From NCBI GenBank assembly GCA_900771955.1, contig CAAGPW010000263.1, positions 1 to 24,092 of the forward strand: a stretch of 24,092 nucleotides of DNA, given 5' to 3'. Positions 23,586-24,092 of the stretch are shown here, piece by piece. The position numbers were made by a program, and so were the translations under genes. This DNA is from Lachnospiraceae bacterium. GTDB lineage: Bacteria; Bacillota; Clostridia; Lachnospirales; Lachnospiraceae. The notes beneath the pieces are model-generated. The model was given only the letters and a program-made list of their open reading frames with translations, ran no database searches and was not told the DNA's origin. Position 1 is the stretch's first letter; every line of letters begins with the position of its first letter.

Positions 23586-23804
23586 TTATAAATAGATCTC
23601 GCAGTCGTCCTCTACTCTCTTGCAGGCTTTTACCACGTTCTCCATAACAGCCTTCTCATCGCTGCCATCAGCGAATTCTACCTTCATCTTCTGGGTCATG
23701 AAGCTGACGGTTGCATCGGTAACGCCCTCTACCTTCTTCGCTGCATCCTCCATCTTCAGAGCACATGCTGCACAGTCTACTTCAATCTTGTAAGTTTTCT
23801 TCAT
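23586..23804 (-). CDS. Heavy-metal-associated (HMA) metallochaperone domain protein
   Basis: 72 residues starting MKKTYKIEVDCAACALKMED at ATG 23802-23804, which has an AGAGGAGG site. Longer in-frame starts reach into the promoter leader and are less likely. It has the beta-alpha-beta-beta-alpha-beta order of HMA domains with the metal-binding D-C-A-A-C pair. The motif DCxxC, with Asp before the first Cys, is typical of zinc/cadmium-associated HMA domains. It ends DDCEIYL with an extra Cys and acidic residues. It lies 24 bases upstream of the P1B-2 ATPase, which lacks this domain, so it likely delivers metal to the pump. The HMA domain being encoded as a separate gene is the notable point. Confidence 0.9.
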   Translation of the reverse strand: MKKTYKIEVDCAACALKMEDAAKKVEGVTDATVSFMTQKMKVEFADGSDEKAVMENVVKACKRVEDDCEIYL

Positions 23805-23825
23805 GGTTATATCCTCCTCTTTCTC

Positions 23826-23857
23826 CATTAGCATTTCCTGTTTTTTAGTTGCTAATG
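23826..23857 (-). promoter_or_regulatory. Inverted repeat in the leader of the metal operon
   Basis: CATTAGCA (23826-23833) and TGCTAATG (23850-23857) are perfect complements with a 16-base loop, in the 5' leader between the operator and the HMA start. It may be an mRNA hairpin or a second protein site. Confidence 0.4.
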
Positions 23858-23883
23858 ATTTGCATTTAGATTTAATATTCATT

Positions 23884-23905
23884 CATATGAACCACTGTTC
23901 ATATG
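23884..23905. promoter_or_regulatory. ArsR/SmtB-type metal-sensor operator
   Basis: CATATGAAC and GTTCATATG are perfect 9-bp arms around CACT. The ATATGAAC/GTTCATAT form matches operators of ArsR/SmtB-family sensors such as CzrA or SmtB. It lies just after the -10 box and over the predicted transcription start, where a bound repressor would block transcription until metal binds. No such regulator is encoded in the window. Confidence 0.75.
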
Positions 23906-23908
23906 TTT

Positions 23909-23936
23909 ATATTACCACAAGGACGAAAAAAGTCAA
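23909..23936 (-). promoter_or_regulatory. Promoter of the metal-export operon
   Basis: On the minus strand TTGACT (23931-23936), a 16-base spacer and TAATAT (23909-23914). The operator palindrome begins three bases after the -10 box. Confidence 0.7.
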
Positions 23937-23966
23937 TAGTGTTTTAAAATCTTTTGTAATGTAAAT

Positions 23967-24092
23967 GGGGAGTTAGTGGAACGTCCCCGTAGTCCGCGCT
24001 GGGGGTAAGGCCATCAGACCCGCTCTCGCTTCAAAGCAGAGAGTAGCGGTACATAAGTGAGGAAAGTACCCTCGCTAAGTGCCGACGTCTGC
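23967..24092. other. GC-rich hairpin-rich noncoding segment, possible structured RNA
   Basis: The last 126 bases are much richer in GC than the promoter region beside them and carry no convincing reading frame. Stems: GGGGA/TCCCC with GTT/AAC (23967-23988); CCGCT/AGCGG, CTC/GAG and GCTT/AAGC stacked (24020-24049); GAGG/CCTC (24059-24073). GGGT/ACCC (24003-24021) would compete with the second. It runs off the window, so strand and limits are unknown. It is not a tRNA, and I could not match it to RNase P, tmRNA or 6S RNA. Confidence 0.45.

Noticed and set aside
24059..24092. GAGGAAAGT block as the start of RNase P RNA
   Set aside because: The flanking conserved RNase P segments are absent in what can be seen.

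Overview
The window looks like chromosome of a spore-forming Clostridia member, most likely Lachnospiraceae. The evidence is a PdaA-type spore-cortex deacetylase, a Csp-like subtilase, strong AGGAGG-type ribosome sites, TTGACA/TATAAT promoters, and a cluster of PTPS-related membrane proteins typical of that family. It divides into an integrated mobile element (1 to about 9,950) and ordinary chromosome (about 9,950 to 24,092). The element's cargo is clearly AT-rich and the chromosome is near-balanced in GC.

Mobile element. The tyrosine integrase (8577-9839, +) points at the 3' end of guaA, a known integration hotspot, so the right end lies at the guaA stop codon. The left end is outside the window. 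Reading leftwards: a divergent control region with an XRE regulator (7715-8389, +) and a small excisionase-like protein (7149-7427, -), sharing a promoter region filled with copies of an ATACGGATT-like motif; a ParR/ribbon-helix-helix-like protein (6573-7019, -); an array of eight 12-bp iterons (6433-6552); two strong palindromes that are the best oriT candidate (6342-6395); mobC and a MOBP-type relaxase (overlapping genes, -); then cargo: an 873-residue four-TM protein of unknown function, an HD phosphohydrolase and the start of a NUDIX-like gene. No type IV secretion genes are visible, so in this window it behaves like an integrative mobilizable element. A promoter and terminator on the + strand at 7070-7174 predict a roughly 70-nt RNA antisense to the leader of the ParR-like/mobilization genes.

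Chromosome. guaA (GMP synthetase) has its own strong promoter directly after the stop codon of a pdaA-like deacetylase. Upstream is a three-gene operon (12550-18624, -) of paralogous PTPS-related, GT-C-like membrane proteins; the middle paralog is shortened and has lost the Asp/His pair of the shared D-L-G-aromatic-H motif. A divergent subtilase (18750-20483, +) ends exactly where a stand-alone Lrp/AsnC effector domain gene ends on the other strand. The last block is a metal-efflux operon (HMA metallochaperone, P1B-2 ATPase, and a MetH-activation-like protein) with an ArsR/SmtB-type operator over its transcription start. The final 126 bases are a GC-rich, hairpin-rich noncoding segment that runs off the window.

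Start sites were adjusted where ribosome-binding sites favoured an internal codon. All family assignments come from reading motifs; no database search was run.
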